7,718 nt of DNA from Halieaceae bacterium UBA6060 (GCA_002428935.1 DIYG01000119.1:1-7718), one strand, 5' to 3'. Numbered from the stretch's first letter, positions 1 through 6,467 are shown. Numbers and translations: made by a program. The notes: generated by a model not told the origin, from the letters alone.

Positions 1-2
1 AG

Positions 3-665
3 GGAAAGCGGCGAGCCTTACTCCTGCGCCCCGCGGGCGTCTGGGGCGATAGGATGGAACGAGCCCTCCGGGAAGAGTGGCAAGCCCTTGGTGGTCAGCT
101 GCCCGCCATGGCCCGCTATGACAAAGCGAGCGGGTATTCAAACGTCGTCCGCGATGCCTTGGCCCTGGACGCCAGCGCCGAGCGCTCGCGGCAGCTTAGA
201 ACACTCTTCCCGCGAGGCCTTGAAACCAGCGGTCGCCGCAGAGCGGATCTCGACGCAGTATTTCTCCTGAGCAAAGGCAGTGATGCGGCCCGCGCTCTAA
301 AACCCCTCCTGGACTACCATTACGCGGGAGATCTCACGGCCTATGCCCTCTCCACCGCCGACAGCGGTAGCAACGAGCGCGGCGTCAACAGTGATCTGAA
401 CGGCCTGCAGCTCTTGGCCGCTCCATGGCGTGTCAGCCAGGCGCCCCTCCCCGGCAGGGAAAACACCGACGCGAACCGCTTCGATGCTCTACACGCGCTG
501 GGCACGGATGCCTACCACCTGGCCCGGCGCTGGTGGCGCTCAGGCCCGGAAGCCGGGCTGCATTTTCAAGGCCTAACCGCGAGGCTGGCGAGCGATGGAA
601 ATGGCGCCCTACAACGGGAGTTAGTGCTGGCCGAATTCAACCGAGGACGCTTGCGCCAGCGCTGA
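3..665 (+). CDS. lpoA: LpoA-like penicillin-binding protein activator, C-terminal fragment (5' end outside window)
   Basis: The frame is open from the left edge, so the visible 220 residues are the C-terminal part of a larger protein; the Met at 54 is internal, not a start. The early stretch RALLLRPAGVWGDRMERAL followed by EEWQALGG resembles the periplasmic-binding-protein-like C-terminal domain of LpoA (YraM), where a similar LLP..G.WG.R segment precedes an F..W..LGG segment. Near the end, FDALHALGTDAYHLARRW matches the family's late F.ALG.DAY.L motif. In E. coli LpoA is an outer-membrane lipoprotein that reaches through the periplasm to stimulate PBP1a; the N-terminal TPR half and lipobox would lie left of the window. 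It is followed 46 nt later by yraN, the same order as E. coli yraM-yraN. Family assignment rests on motifs and synteny; a generic leucine-binding-type periplasmic domain is the only alternative. Confidence 0.85.
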   Translation, partial: GKRRALLLRPAGVWGDRMERALREEWQALGGQLPAMARYDKASGYSNVVRDALALDASAERSRQLRTLFPRGLETSGRRRADLDAVFLLSKGSDAARALKPLLDYHYAGDLTAYALSTADSGSNERGVNSDLNGLQLLAAPWRVSQAPLPGRENTDANRFDALHALGTDAYHLARRWWRSGPEAGLHFQGLTARLASDGNGALQRELVLAEFNRGRLRQR

Positions 666-711
666 CCTAAACTCGCCGTGCACCTTATGCGCAGCCAGGG
701 AGGGCTACGCC

Positions 712-1140
712 ATGGACCGGCAGACTACTCATCGGAAGAGCGCTCACCCAAAGACTGTTCACAAGAGAACCAGGAACCTCGATGGCGAGTCCTATGAGGC
801 GCGCAGTGCACGCCTTCTCGAGCACTACGGGCTAACCATCATCGCCCGCCGTTTTCGCTGTCGCCGGGGCGAAATCGATCTGATAGCTGCGGATGAACAT
901 TCGCTTCTCTTTGTCGAGGTCCGCGCGCGTCGATCACTCCGATACGGTGGCGCGGTAGCCTCCGTTGACGCTCGAAAACGGTGTAAGATCGCCCGCTGCG
1001 CTGGGCTCTTCCTGCAAAAGCATCCACAGTGGAGGCACCTCCCCTGTCGTTTTGATGTCATCGCCTGGGAACCATCGAGCGCCAAGGCCACGGACGAGCC
1101 ATTGCAAGCCCGCTGGATACAGGCCGCGTTTATCGCCTGA
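712..1140 (+). CDS. yraN: YraN family protein (UPF0102), endonuclease-like fold
   Basis: A 142-residue protein, slightly longer than the usual ~120-130 because of a basic N-terminal extension (about residues 1-22, rich in K, R, H and T). The UPF0102 hallmarks are in order: G25-E26-S-Y-E29-A-R-S-A-R-L-L, RRGEIDLIA at 51-59, LFVEVRAR at 66-73, a conserved Lys at 89 in the KR-C-K-I segment, and CRFDVIAW at 112-119. The GEID...VEVR...K pattern resembles the D/E-x-K core of the restriction-endonuclease/Holliday-resolvase-like fold; the cellular role of YraN is not firmly established. The ATG at 712 is preceded by a strong Shine-Dalgarno AGGGAGGG at 697-704 with a 7-nt spacer, supporting this start over internal ones. 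It sits between lpoA and the diaA-like gene, as in E. coli and Pseudomonas. Confidence 0.93.
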   Translation: MDRQTTHRKSAHPKTVHKRTRNLDGESYEARSARLLEHYGLTIIARRFRCRRGEIDLIAADEHSLLFVEVRARRSLRYGGAVASVDARKRCKIARCAGLFLQKHPQWRHLPCRFDVIAWEPSSAKATDEPLQARWIQAAFIA

Positions 1141-1245
1141 GACAGGATGACGAGGGCGCGGTTGGGCGGCGACAAGTAGTGCGATGGCGGCGCCGTAAAA
1201 GCGCGGTAACCGTACAGTTATTGAGGTTCGGGAACTCACAAATCC

Positions 1246-1782
1246 ATGGATAGCTACCAGCGGACCGCCAGCGCTTTTCACGCGCGCATTGACTGCATAG
1301 CCGCCGCCGTCGATACCCTGGCGCCGGGAATAGAGCTAGCCAGCCAGCTTCTGACCCAGGCGGTGCTCGAAGATCGCAAGCTTCTAGTCTGCGCCAGCGG
1401 CGAGGATAGCGCCCTCGCCCAGCTCCTCACTCGATTGCTTCGAGACCCCGAGGACGGCGGCCCACCACTACCAGCTATCGCCCTCGAAGCAAGCGCCCCG
1501 GTGGATGCGGGCGCCGTCCTGTGGCGAGACCTGCGCACCCTGTCTCGCGATGGTGATGTGCTCATCTGCATCGATACCAGCCCAGGTGCCACGCTGGCTC
1601 TCCAGGCCAGCGACTTTGCCGAACAACGAAACCTCAATGCCCTTCTACTGTCAGAAGAACAGATCAAGGCGAACTACTGTATCCCCCTCCCCGCTGAGAC
1701 CCGGGAACTACGGAGGGAACTCCTGTTAATGGTGTTCCATAGCTTGATGCAGGAGATTCGGCAGCTTTTGTTGGGTGAATGA
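1246..1782 (+). CDS. diaA: Divergent DiaA/GmhA-type SIS-domain protein
   Basis: A 178-residue protein, shorter than E. coli DiaA (~196). Its position between yraN and dolP is that of diaA (yraO), whose product in E. coli binds DnaA and promotes timely initiation. Alignable landmarks: a helical N-terminus with regular Ala/Leu; KLLVCASGEDSALAQLL at 45-61, where the family has K.L.CGNG.SA..A; PLPAIALEA at 74-82, matching the family's LPAIAL; DGDVLICIDTSPGATLAL at 102-119, where DiaA has GDVLLAIST.GNS; and a C-terminal LLLMVFHSLMQEIRQLLL helix. The phospho-sugar-binding motifs are eroded: CGNG is CASG, and the S-T-x-G-N-S loop is D-T-S-P-G-A-T. The spacer between the second half-motif and the last helix is also shortened. 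This suggests a structural or protein-binding role, not isomerase activity. ATG 1246 is the only ATG before an in-frame TGA at 1222; its Shine-Dalgarno is poor (GGGA at 1230-1233), next to a small possible hairpin at 1223-1237. A link to DnaA is inference. Confidence 0.75.
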   Translation: MDSYQRTASAFHARIDCIAAAVDTLAPGIELASQLLTQAVLEDRKLLVCASGEDSALAQLLTRLLRDPEDGGPPLPAIALEASAPVDAGAVLWRDLRTLSRDGDVLICIDTSPGATLALQASDFAEQRNLNALLLSEEQIKANYCIPLPAETRELRRELLLMVFHSLMQEIRQLLLGE

Positions 1783-2411
1783 AGCGTAAGATGACACCAG
1801 GCTCTCTATCACATTTCATCCGTAGGCACGTCACGACCGCGGTGCTGCGAGCCGGTCTTTTTGCCCTTTGCTGCCTGCCTATCACGGGCTGCAGCTCTTT
1901 TCTCGTCGCCATGGAATCGAACGCAATTGACGACGACCCGGGAGAGCGCACCTTTTACCAACAACTAGCCGACGAGAGCATTGAAACGAAGGCCGTCGTG
2001 AACCTTCACGCCGAAGATGATCGCTTCGACGAAGCTCATCTGGTAATTCAGAGCTACAACGGCTACGTGCTTGTGGCGGGCCAGGTTCCCGACGAAGAGT
2101 TACGACAAATCACCAACGACGTGGTCCGAGAAATTCGCGACGTACGGCGTATCTACAACGAACTCGAAGTGGCCGCCCCCAGCTCGACGATGACGCGAGC
2201 TTCCGATACCTGGATAGCGAGCAAGGTAAAAACCTTTCTCCTCGCTGACAGCAGCACTCCAGGCAGGAGGGTAAAAGTCGTGGCCGAGGACGGTGTGGTC
2301 TATCTCCTTGGTATGGTGACCAAGGAGGAAGCCGAACGGATAGCCGCAGAAGCCGCCGATGTATCAGGGGTACAACGGGTTGTGCGTCTGTTTGAGTACA
2401 TCAACGAATAG
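1779..2411 (+). CDS. dolP: DolP (YraP) BON-domain outer-membrane lipoprotein
   Basis: A 210-residue lipoprotein with tandem BON domains. The N-terminus is basic (MKRK, RR at 15-16), followed by a hydrophobic segment at about 21-35 and the lipobox I-T-G-C with the acylated Cys at 38. The residues after it (C-S-S-F) lack Asp at +2, consistent with outer-membrane sorting. BON 1 spans roughly residues 60-132 (IETKAVVNLHAED, the hydrophobic strand HLVIQSYNGYVLVAGQV, then RRIYNELEV). BON 2 spans roughly 141-208 (DTWIASKVKTFLLAD, VKVVAEDGVVYLLGMV, VSGVQRVVRLFEYI). In E. coli DolP supports outer-membrane integrity and localises to the division site; the same role is inferred here. Its ATG overlaps the diaA stop (ATGA at 1779-1782), implying translational coupling. 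The ATG at 1791 (residue 5) is an alternative start that would leave the lipobox intact. Confidence 0.92.
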   Translation: MKRKMTPGSLSHFIRRHVTTAVLRAGLFALCCLPITGCSSFLVAMESNAIDDDPGERTFYQQLADESIETKAVVNLHAEDDRFDEAHLVIQSYNGYVLVAGQVPDEELRQITNDVVREIRDVRRIYNELEVAAPSSTMTRASDTWIASKVKTFLLADSSTPGRRVKVVAEDGVVYLLGMVTKEEAERIAAEAADVSGVQRVVRLFEYINE

Positions 2412-2432
2412 GCGCGGGCGCGTCCTCGGAAA

Positions 2433-2831
2433 CTATTTGACGACCTTTAGGCTCGGCTTTCCCGCCCGACGCAGAGGTGTGGGGGCCGTACCACCGTCTT
2501 CAGGCGTTGGATCATCGCCGCCCTCATCGGGCTCAAAGGCCATTCCTTGGCCGTTTTCTCGCGCGTAAACACCGAGCACCGCGCCAATGGGAATAAACAC
2601 ATCCATGGGGCGCCCGCCGAAACGGCCGTTAAAGCTTACGCAATCGTCCGCCAATTGCAGTTCGATAACCGCCGACGGAGAGAGATTGAGAACGATCTGC
2701 CCATCCTTCACATACTGGGAGGGCACATCAACGCCAGGCATTTCTGCGTCGACAATAATGTGCGGTGTACAGCCGTTGTCCACTATCCACTCGTAGAGGG
2801 CGCGGAGTAGATAGGGACGACTGGAATTCAC
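2433..2831 (-). CDS. sspB: SspB, ClpXP adaptor (stringent starvation protein B), GTG start
   Basis: A 132-residue adaptor that in E. coli captures ssrA-tagged proteins and delivers them to ClpXP. The substrate-binding domain covers about residues 4-93: SRPYLLRALYEWIVDNG at 4-20, then IIVDAEMPGVDVPSQYVKDG, IVLNLSPSAV and FNGRFGG at 68-73, ending in the signature YARENGQGMAFEP at 89-101. A Pro/Gly/Asp-rich flexible linker (102-120) leads to KPSLKVVK at the C-terminus, which matches the ClpX-binding XB tail of E. coli SspB (...RPALRVVK). The frame stays open upstream into sspA, but homology begins right after a GTG at 2829-2831, so I place the start there; a longer start would add about 58 residues unrelated to SspB. 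The GTG is 14 nt after the sspA stop, with AGGG overlapping that stop as a weak Shine-Dalgarno. This indicates coupling to sspA, as in other Gammaproteobacteria. Confidence 0.93.
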   Translation of the reverse strand: MNSSRPYLLRALYEWIVDNGCTPHIIVDAEMPGVDVPSQYVKDGQIVLNLSPSAVIELQLADDCVSFNGRFGGRPMDVFIPIGAVLGVYARENGQGMAFEPDEGGDDPTPEDGGTAPTPLRRAGKPSLKVVK

Positions 2832-2845
2832 GAGGCCCGGGCGCC

Positions 2846-3451
2846 CTAGAGACGCATTTCCCGCTCTTGCTCCGTGAGGCTTTGCTGAAACGACTCGCGC
2901 TTGAACAGGGCGTCCATGTACGCAAACAAAGGCTTGGATTGCTTGCTGGGTCGAATGTCGATACCCAGGGTTGGCAGCCGCCAGAGAATGGGCGCGATGC
3001 AGCAATCTACCAGGGTGAACTCATCGTTCATAAAGAAAGGCTTCTCACCGAAGATCGGTGCGATGGCGAGAATGCCCTCCCGCAACTCTTTTACGGAGCG
3101 CGTGACCACGTTGTCACTTCGAGAGTTCTGGATCGAATCGATGAGCGAACACCAGTCCTGCTCGATGCGGTGCATGAACAGACGACTCTCCGCGCGAGCC
3201 ACGGGGTAAACCGGCAGCAGTGGCGGATGGGGAAAACGCTCATCGAGATACTCCATCATGACCCGGGTTTCATAGAGCGAAAGCTCCCTATCTACCAGGG
3301 TCGGCAAGGAGTTGTATGGATTGTGCTCCGACATCTCCGCCGGAGGATGCGCGGGATCAACGTCGACGATTTCCGCCGTTACGCCTTTCTCAGCGAGCAC
3401 GATGCGAACTCGGTGACTGTAGTGAGAAGTGGGATCAGAGTAGAAAATCAT
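2846..3451 (-). CDS. sspA: SspA, stringent starvation protein A (RNA polymerase-associated, GST fold)
   Basis: A 201-residue GST-fold protein without the catalytic role of glutathione transferases; in E. coli SspA binds the sigma70 RNA polymerase holoenzyme and acts in starvation and acid responses. The thioredoxin-like N-domain (about 1-73) contains SHRVRIVLAEKGV at 12-24, NPYNSLPTLVDREL at 44-57 and YETRVMMEYLDERFPHPPL at 60-78. The P-H-P motif at 74-76 corresponds to the surface patch important for SspA function in E. coli. The helical C-domain carries PVYPVARAESRLFMHRIE (80-97), FTLVDCCIAPILWRLPTLGI (145-164) and the closing SLTEQEREMRL. It lacks about ten N-terminal residues found in E. 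coli SspA. ATG 3451 is the start: no other ATG lies before the in-frame stop upstream. The AGGGA at 3465-3469 is 13 nt away, so the ribosome site is weak. It is separated from the upstream pet genes by a hairpin terminator. Confidence 0.96.
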   Translation of the reverse strand: MIFYSDPTSHYSHRVRIVLAEKGVTAEIVDVDPAHPPAEMSEHNPYNSLPTLVDRELSLYETRVMMEYLDERFPHPPLLPVYPVARAESRLFMHRIEQDWCSLIDSIQNSRSDNVVTRSVKELREGILAIAPIFGEKPFFMNDEFTLVDCCIAPILWRLPTLGIDIRPSKQSKPLFAYMDALFKRESFQQSLTEQEREMRL

Positions 3452-3472
3452 CGCAGTGGACAGGTCCCTGTT

Positions 3473-3493
3473 ATCTTGGACAAAAGCCTAATG
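3473..3493 (-). repeat. 21-bp repeated element, copy 1 (22 nt upstream of sspA)
   Basis: On the + strand this begins ATCTTGGACAAAAG, then C-C-T, then AATG. It matches the sequence at 6541-6561 at 19 of 21 positions; the differences are at offsets 15 and 17. Read on the coding (-) strand it ends CTTTTGTCCAAGAT and lies between the pet terminator hairpin and the sspA start codon. Within it, CTT-N6-AAG forms a short inverted repeat, as expected of a dimeric regulator site. What binds it, if anything, is unknown. Confidence 0.6.
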
Positions 3494-3497
3494 AGGC

Positions 3498-3540
3498 AAA
3501 AACACAAACGATGGCGAGGGATGAACTCCAATCGCCATCG
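3498..3540 (-). terminator. Intrinsic terminator after the pet genes
   Basis: A 9-bp perfect inverted repeat, CGATGGCGA (3509-3517) and TCGCCATCG (3532-3540), encloses a 14-nt loop that can add three inner pairs (GGA 3519-3521 with TCC 3527-3529). In the - strand direction the hairpin is followed at once by TTTGTGTTTTT (3508-3498). It starts 38 nt after the petB/C stop, so it is placed to end the pet transcript before sspA. The T tract is interrupted, so some read-through into sspA is plausible. Confidence 0.7.
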
Positions 3541-3578
3541 GCTTGGGCAGGTTGTAGACGCTGCGAGCGAGGCAGCGA

Positions 3579-5609
3579 TCAGTGTACGTCTTTCCAGTAC
3601 TCGCGATTCAGCAACGACGCAAATACAAAGAATACCGCAATAAAGAGCAGTGCATAAACGCCGATGCGCTGACGGTCTGCCTTCATGGGCTCAGCGACGT
3701 AGGCCAAAAAGTTGACCAAATCGTAAATGGTCTCATCGTATTCCTCATCGCTCAGACGGCCTTCCGTAACGGCTTCCATGGTTCCACAGGGGTCGTGGTG
3801 ATCGGCCATGGCCGTGCCGGAGATGGGCTCCATATGCGTGTGATCCGCCGTCGAAGCACAGGCCTTCAGACCCTGCAACTCCAGCAATACGTGAGGCATA
3901 CCTACATTCTCAAACACGCGGTTGTTCACGCCGTAGGGACGGCCTTCGTCCTGGTAGAAGGTCCGAAGGTAGGTATACAGCCAATTTGGGTTTCGGGCCC
4001 GGGCCACCAGGGTAAGATCCGGGGGCGCGGCACCAAACCAAACCTTGGCGCGGTCCTTGTCCATGGCGTTTTCCATGAGGGACCCCACTTTCACCTCAGG
4101 ATCGAAGATGAGATTGCCCTGCATGAGGTCTTCGGGAATGCCAAGATCTTCCGCGACTCGGTTGTAGCGCGCGTACTGCAAGGAGTGACACCCCATGCAG
4201 TAATTCATATAGGTCTGAGCACCCTTTTGCAGGGAGGCCGTGTTTTCCACATCCAACTCGATTCGATCACAGGGCATGGTGCCGCAGTCAAAGGCGGACT
4301 CGGCGCCGACAACCTTCAAGGGAATGAAGGTCAATGCAAGAATCAGGATGAGACCCGCCAGGGACCCCAGCACACCGATGCCGCCATCCATGGTGACACG
4401 CTCCGGAACGGGCTTGGTCTTATCCATGCTGCTCCAGATAGGCATCAGAAGGAAAAAGGCGAAATAGAACACGGTGCAAATCTGTGCCAGGACGGTTCGC
4501 GCCGGTGTGGGCGCTTTGACCCCCAAGACACCGAGAATCAAAAAGGACGCCACGAAGAGCACCAGCATGACCTTGGTGATGTTGCCGCGGTAACGCCAGG
4601 ACTTCACCGGCGAACGATCGAGCCAGGGCAAAATAAACGGAATCGCAACACTGGCGGCGAAAAAGATAAAGCCCCAGAACTTATCGGGAATGGCCCGCAG
4701 CACCGAGTAGAACGGCGTGAAGTACCACACCGGCGCAATGTGATCCGGAGTCTTCAGAGCATTGGCTTCCTCGAAGTTTGCGTATTCCAGGAAGTAGCCG
4801 CCCATCTCGGGCATAAAGAACATCACGGCACAGAAAACAAACAGGAACACGGCGATGGCTTGCACATCGTGGACGCTGTAATACGGGTGGAACTTGATCC
4901 CATCCAGGGGAATTCCATCAGGCCCTTTGTTCTTCTTGATCTCGACCCCATCGGGGTTGTTGGAGCCGACTTCGTGGAGCGCCAGGATATGCAGCACCAC
5001 CAGGGCCAGGAGGACGATGGGCAGCGCCACCACATGCAGGGCGAAGAAGCGGTTCAGGGTAATACCGGAAATCAGATAGTCACCGCGAATCCAGGTCACG
5101 ATGTCCTCTCCGACCACAGGTATCGCGCCAAACAAGGAAATAATCACCTGGGCGCCCCAGTAGGACATCTGTCCCCAGGGAAGTACGTAGCCCACGAAGG
5201 CCTCAGCCATGAGGACCACGAAGATCAACATGCCAAAGATCCAAATCAGTTCCCGGGGCTTCTTGTAAGAACCGTAGAGCAGCGCGCGGAACATGTGTAG
5301 GTACACCACCACAAAGAAGGCAGAGGCCCCTGTGGAGTGCATGTAGCGCAGTATCCAACCGTAGTCGACATCGCGCATGATGTATTCGACGGAGGCAAAC
5401 GCCTGTTCGGAGCTTGCCACGTAGTTCATGGTCAACCAGATACCGGTCAGCAGTTGGTTGACCAACACCAGCAGGGAGAAGACCCCAAAGTAGTACCAGA
5501 AATTGAAGTTCTTGGGCGCGTAGTACTCGCCCATATGGGTATTCCAGGCGCGGGTAATAGGCAGACGGGCGTCTACCCAATCACGCAAACCGATCAACAT
5601 GTTGGCCAT
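3579..5609 (-). CDS. Fused cytochrome b/cytochrome c1 of the cytochrome bc1 complex
   Basis: One uninterrupted 676-residue frame carries both membrane subunits of ubiquinol:cytochrome c oxidoreductase. Residues 1-406 are cytochrome b, with eight expected membrane helices (about 40-62, 90-112, 121-145, 187-212, 244-268, 310-330, 343-363, 372-391). Haem ligands are H91/H105 and H192/H207. The Qo-site motif is P-V-W-Y at 293-296, the form I recall from other gamma/betaproteobacteria, not PEWY. A basic cytoplasmic linker (DKTKPVPERV, 396-405) leads to a hydrophobic helix (409-430) ending in VVGA-ES, which resembles a signal-peptidase site. Cytochrome c1 follows: CMGCH at 471-475, WFGAAPPDLTLVARAR at 524-539, the likely Met ligand in GMPHVL (M571), and a C-terminal anchor (649-666) ending REYWKDVH. 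ATG 5609 abuts the petA stop (TAAATG) and has GGAGG at 5618-5622. Bradyrhizobium FbcH is the known fused precedent and is cleaved after translation; whether this one is cleaved is unknown. It would be petB plus petC in the usual two-gene layout. Confidence 0.95.
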   Translation of the reverse strand: MANMLIGLRDWVDARLPITRAWNTHMGEYYAPKNFNFWYYFGVFSLLVLVNQLLTGIWLTMNYVASSEQAFASVEYIMRDVDYGWILRYMHSTGASAFFVVVYLHMFRALLYGSYKKPRELIWIFGMLIFVVLMAEAFVGYVLPWGQMSYWGAQVIISLFGAIPVVGEDIVTWIRGDYLISGITLNRFFALHVVALPIVLLALVVLHILALHEVGSNNPDGVEIKKNKGPDGIPLDGIKFHPYYSVHDVQAIAVFLFVFCAVMFFMPEMGGYFLEYANFEEANALKTPDHIAPVWYFTPFYSVLRAIPDKFWGFIFFAASVAIPFILPWLDRSPVKSWRYRGNITKVMLVLFVASFLILGVLGVKAPTPARTVLAQICTVFYFAFFLLMPIWSSMDKTKPVPERVTMDGGIGVLGSLAGLILILALTFIPLKVVGAESAFDCGTMPCDRIELDVENTASLQKGAQTYMNYCMGCHSLQYARYNRVAEDLGIPEDLMQGNLIFDPEVKVGSLMENAMDKDRAKVWFGAAPPDLTLVARARNPNWLYTYLRTFYQDEGRPYGVNNRVFENVGMPHVLLELQGLKACASTADHTHMEPISGTAMADHHDPCGTMEAVTEGRLSDEEYDETIYDLVNFLAYVAEPMKADRQRIGVYALLFIAVFFVFASLLNREYWKDVH

Positions 5610-6230
5610 TTACGCTGCCTCCGCATCAACGCCGATGACAACGACGTTTTGACTTTCAAAGGAATAAGGGGGAACTACGAGATTCGTCGACGCGGGAACA
5701 CCGCTGTATACCCGCCCCGCAAGGTCGAACTTGGATCCGTGGCAGGGACAAAAGAACCCGCCCTTCCAGTCGTCGCCACCCAGGTCAGCAGCGCCAACCT
5801 CCGGACGATACTTCGGCGCACATCCCAGGTGCGTACACAGCCCCTCGATGACCAGGAGCTCCGGACGAATACTGCGATCTTCGCCCGTTATGTACGCGGG
5901 CTGCTTGGAGATAGCGGAGTCCGGATCTTTGAGTTCGCCGTTCAAGCTGGGGAGATCTTCCAGCATCTCCGGCGTGCGATGAACGACGTAAACAGGCTTG
6001 CCACGCCACTCGATCACGACCATCTGGCCCGGCTCAAGTTTGCTGATGTCTGCCTTGACGGGGGCACCAGCGGCTTTGGCCTTGGCGGATGGGTTCCAGG
6101 ACCCTAGGAACGGCACCGCGATACCAACCGCGCCTGCAGCGCCTACGGCACTTGTTGCCACGGTCAGAAAACGCCGACGATTACTGTCGACCGTAGCAGT
6201 GTCGCTGGCTGTGGCTGTTGCTGTGGACAT
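5610..6230 (-). CDS. petA: Rieske iron-sulfur subunit of cytochrome bc1 (PetA)
   Basis: A 206-residue Rieske protein that carries electrons from ubiquinol at the Qo site to cytochrome c1. The N-terminus bears a twin-arginine-type signal anchor, NRRRFLTVAT at 17-26, followed by an Ala/Gly/Val-rich membrane helix (about 27-43) and an A/K-rich hinge (SAKAKAAGAP, 48-57). The periplasmic [2Fe-2S] domain contains box 1, CTHLGC at 132-137, and box 2, CPCHGS at 161-166. Expected ligands are C132, H134, C161 and H164, with C137-C163 as the disulfide. A late GVPASTNLVVPPY (177-189) is typical of the family. ATG 6230 has AGGAGA at 6239-6244 with an 8-nt spacer. The stop is directly followed by the start of the b/c1 fusion gene, so the two are surely co-transcribed and coupled. 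A long leader lies upstream. Confidence 0.97.
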   Translation of the reverse strand: MSTATATASDTATVDSNRRRFLTVATSAVGAAGAVGIAVPFLGSWNPSAKAKAAGAPVKADISKLEPGQMVVIEWRGKPVYVVHRTPEMLEDLPSLNGELKDPDSAISKQPAYITGEDRSIRPELLVIEGLCTHLGCAPKYRPEVGAADLGGDDWKGGFFCPCHGSKFDLAGRVYSGVPASTNLVVPPYSFESQNVVVIGVDAEAA

Positions 6231-6467
6231 AGACGTGCTCTCCTGTGACCGCCTGTAAACCGAATCTCAAACCCATCCAGACTTGCCCCCGACCCCAGCT
6301 AAAATCCCTCGAACCCGGGAAGTATGGAGCCAACCACTCCGGCCCTCGCGACGTGTTTTTACGACGGGGCGATTGGGTGCCTGGTGTGCGCCTGGGTTGC
6401 GCTCAGGCCGCGCTTGGATTTGAAGCGAAGCGGCGCATATGGATCGACACAAAATCTGGGCGCCAGC

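Noticed and set aside
1141..1245. Search for a promoter in the 105-bp gap between yraN and diaA
   Set aside because: No pair of hexamers with suitable spacing was found; the gap may simply be part of one transcript.
2412..2432. Search for a shared terminator between the converging dolP and sspB genes
   Set aside because: Only 21 bp lie between the stops. The GC-rich run there would need a 2-nt loop or mismatches to fold and has no T tract on either strand, so no terminator is called.
3470..3499. Possible sspA promoter: TTGCCT, 18 nt, GATAAC on the - strand
   Set aside because: Each hexamer matches four of six, but the start would fall near 3463, leaving the AGGGA ribosome site largely untranscribed, and the -35 lies in the terminator T tract. 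Too weak to annotate.
2765..3643. A 292-codon + strand frame opposite sspA and the 5' part of sspB
   Set aside because: Antisense to sspA, sspB and their intergenic hairpin; low-complexity, Arg-rich translation with no family resemblance and no ribosome site.
3582..5300. A 572-codon open frame on the + strand opposite the cytochrome b/c1 gene
   Set aside because: It is fully antisense to a gene with unmistakable haem ligands and helices. Its translation is rich in His, Gln and Gly with no domain, as expected when the complementary strand of biased GC-rich codons stays open by chance.
5744..5756. A third partial match (GGACAAAAG) to the 21-bp element
   Set aside because: Lies inside petA, within the codons for the Rieske box 2 region, and matches only nine bases; explained by coding constraint and chance.
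5337..6107. A 256-codon + strand frame opposite petA and the start of the fusion gene
   Set aside because: Shadow of the Rieske and cytochrome b coding strands; no recognisable motif.
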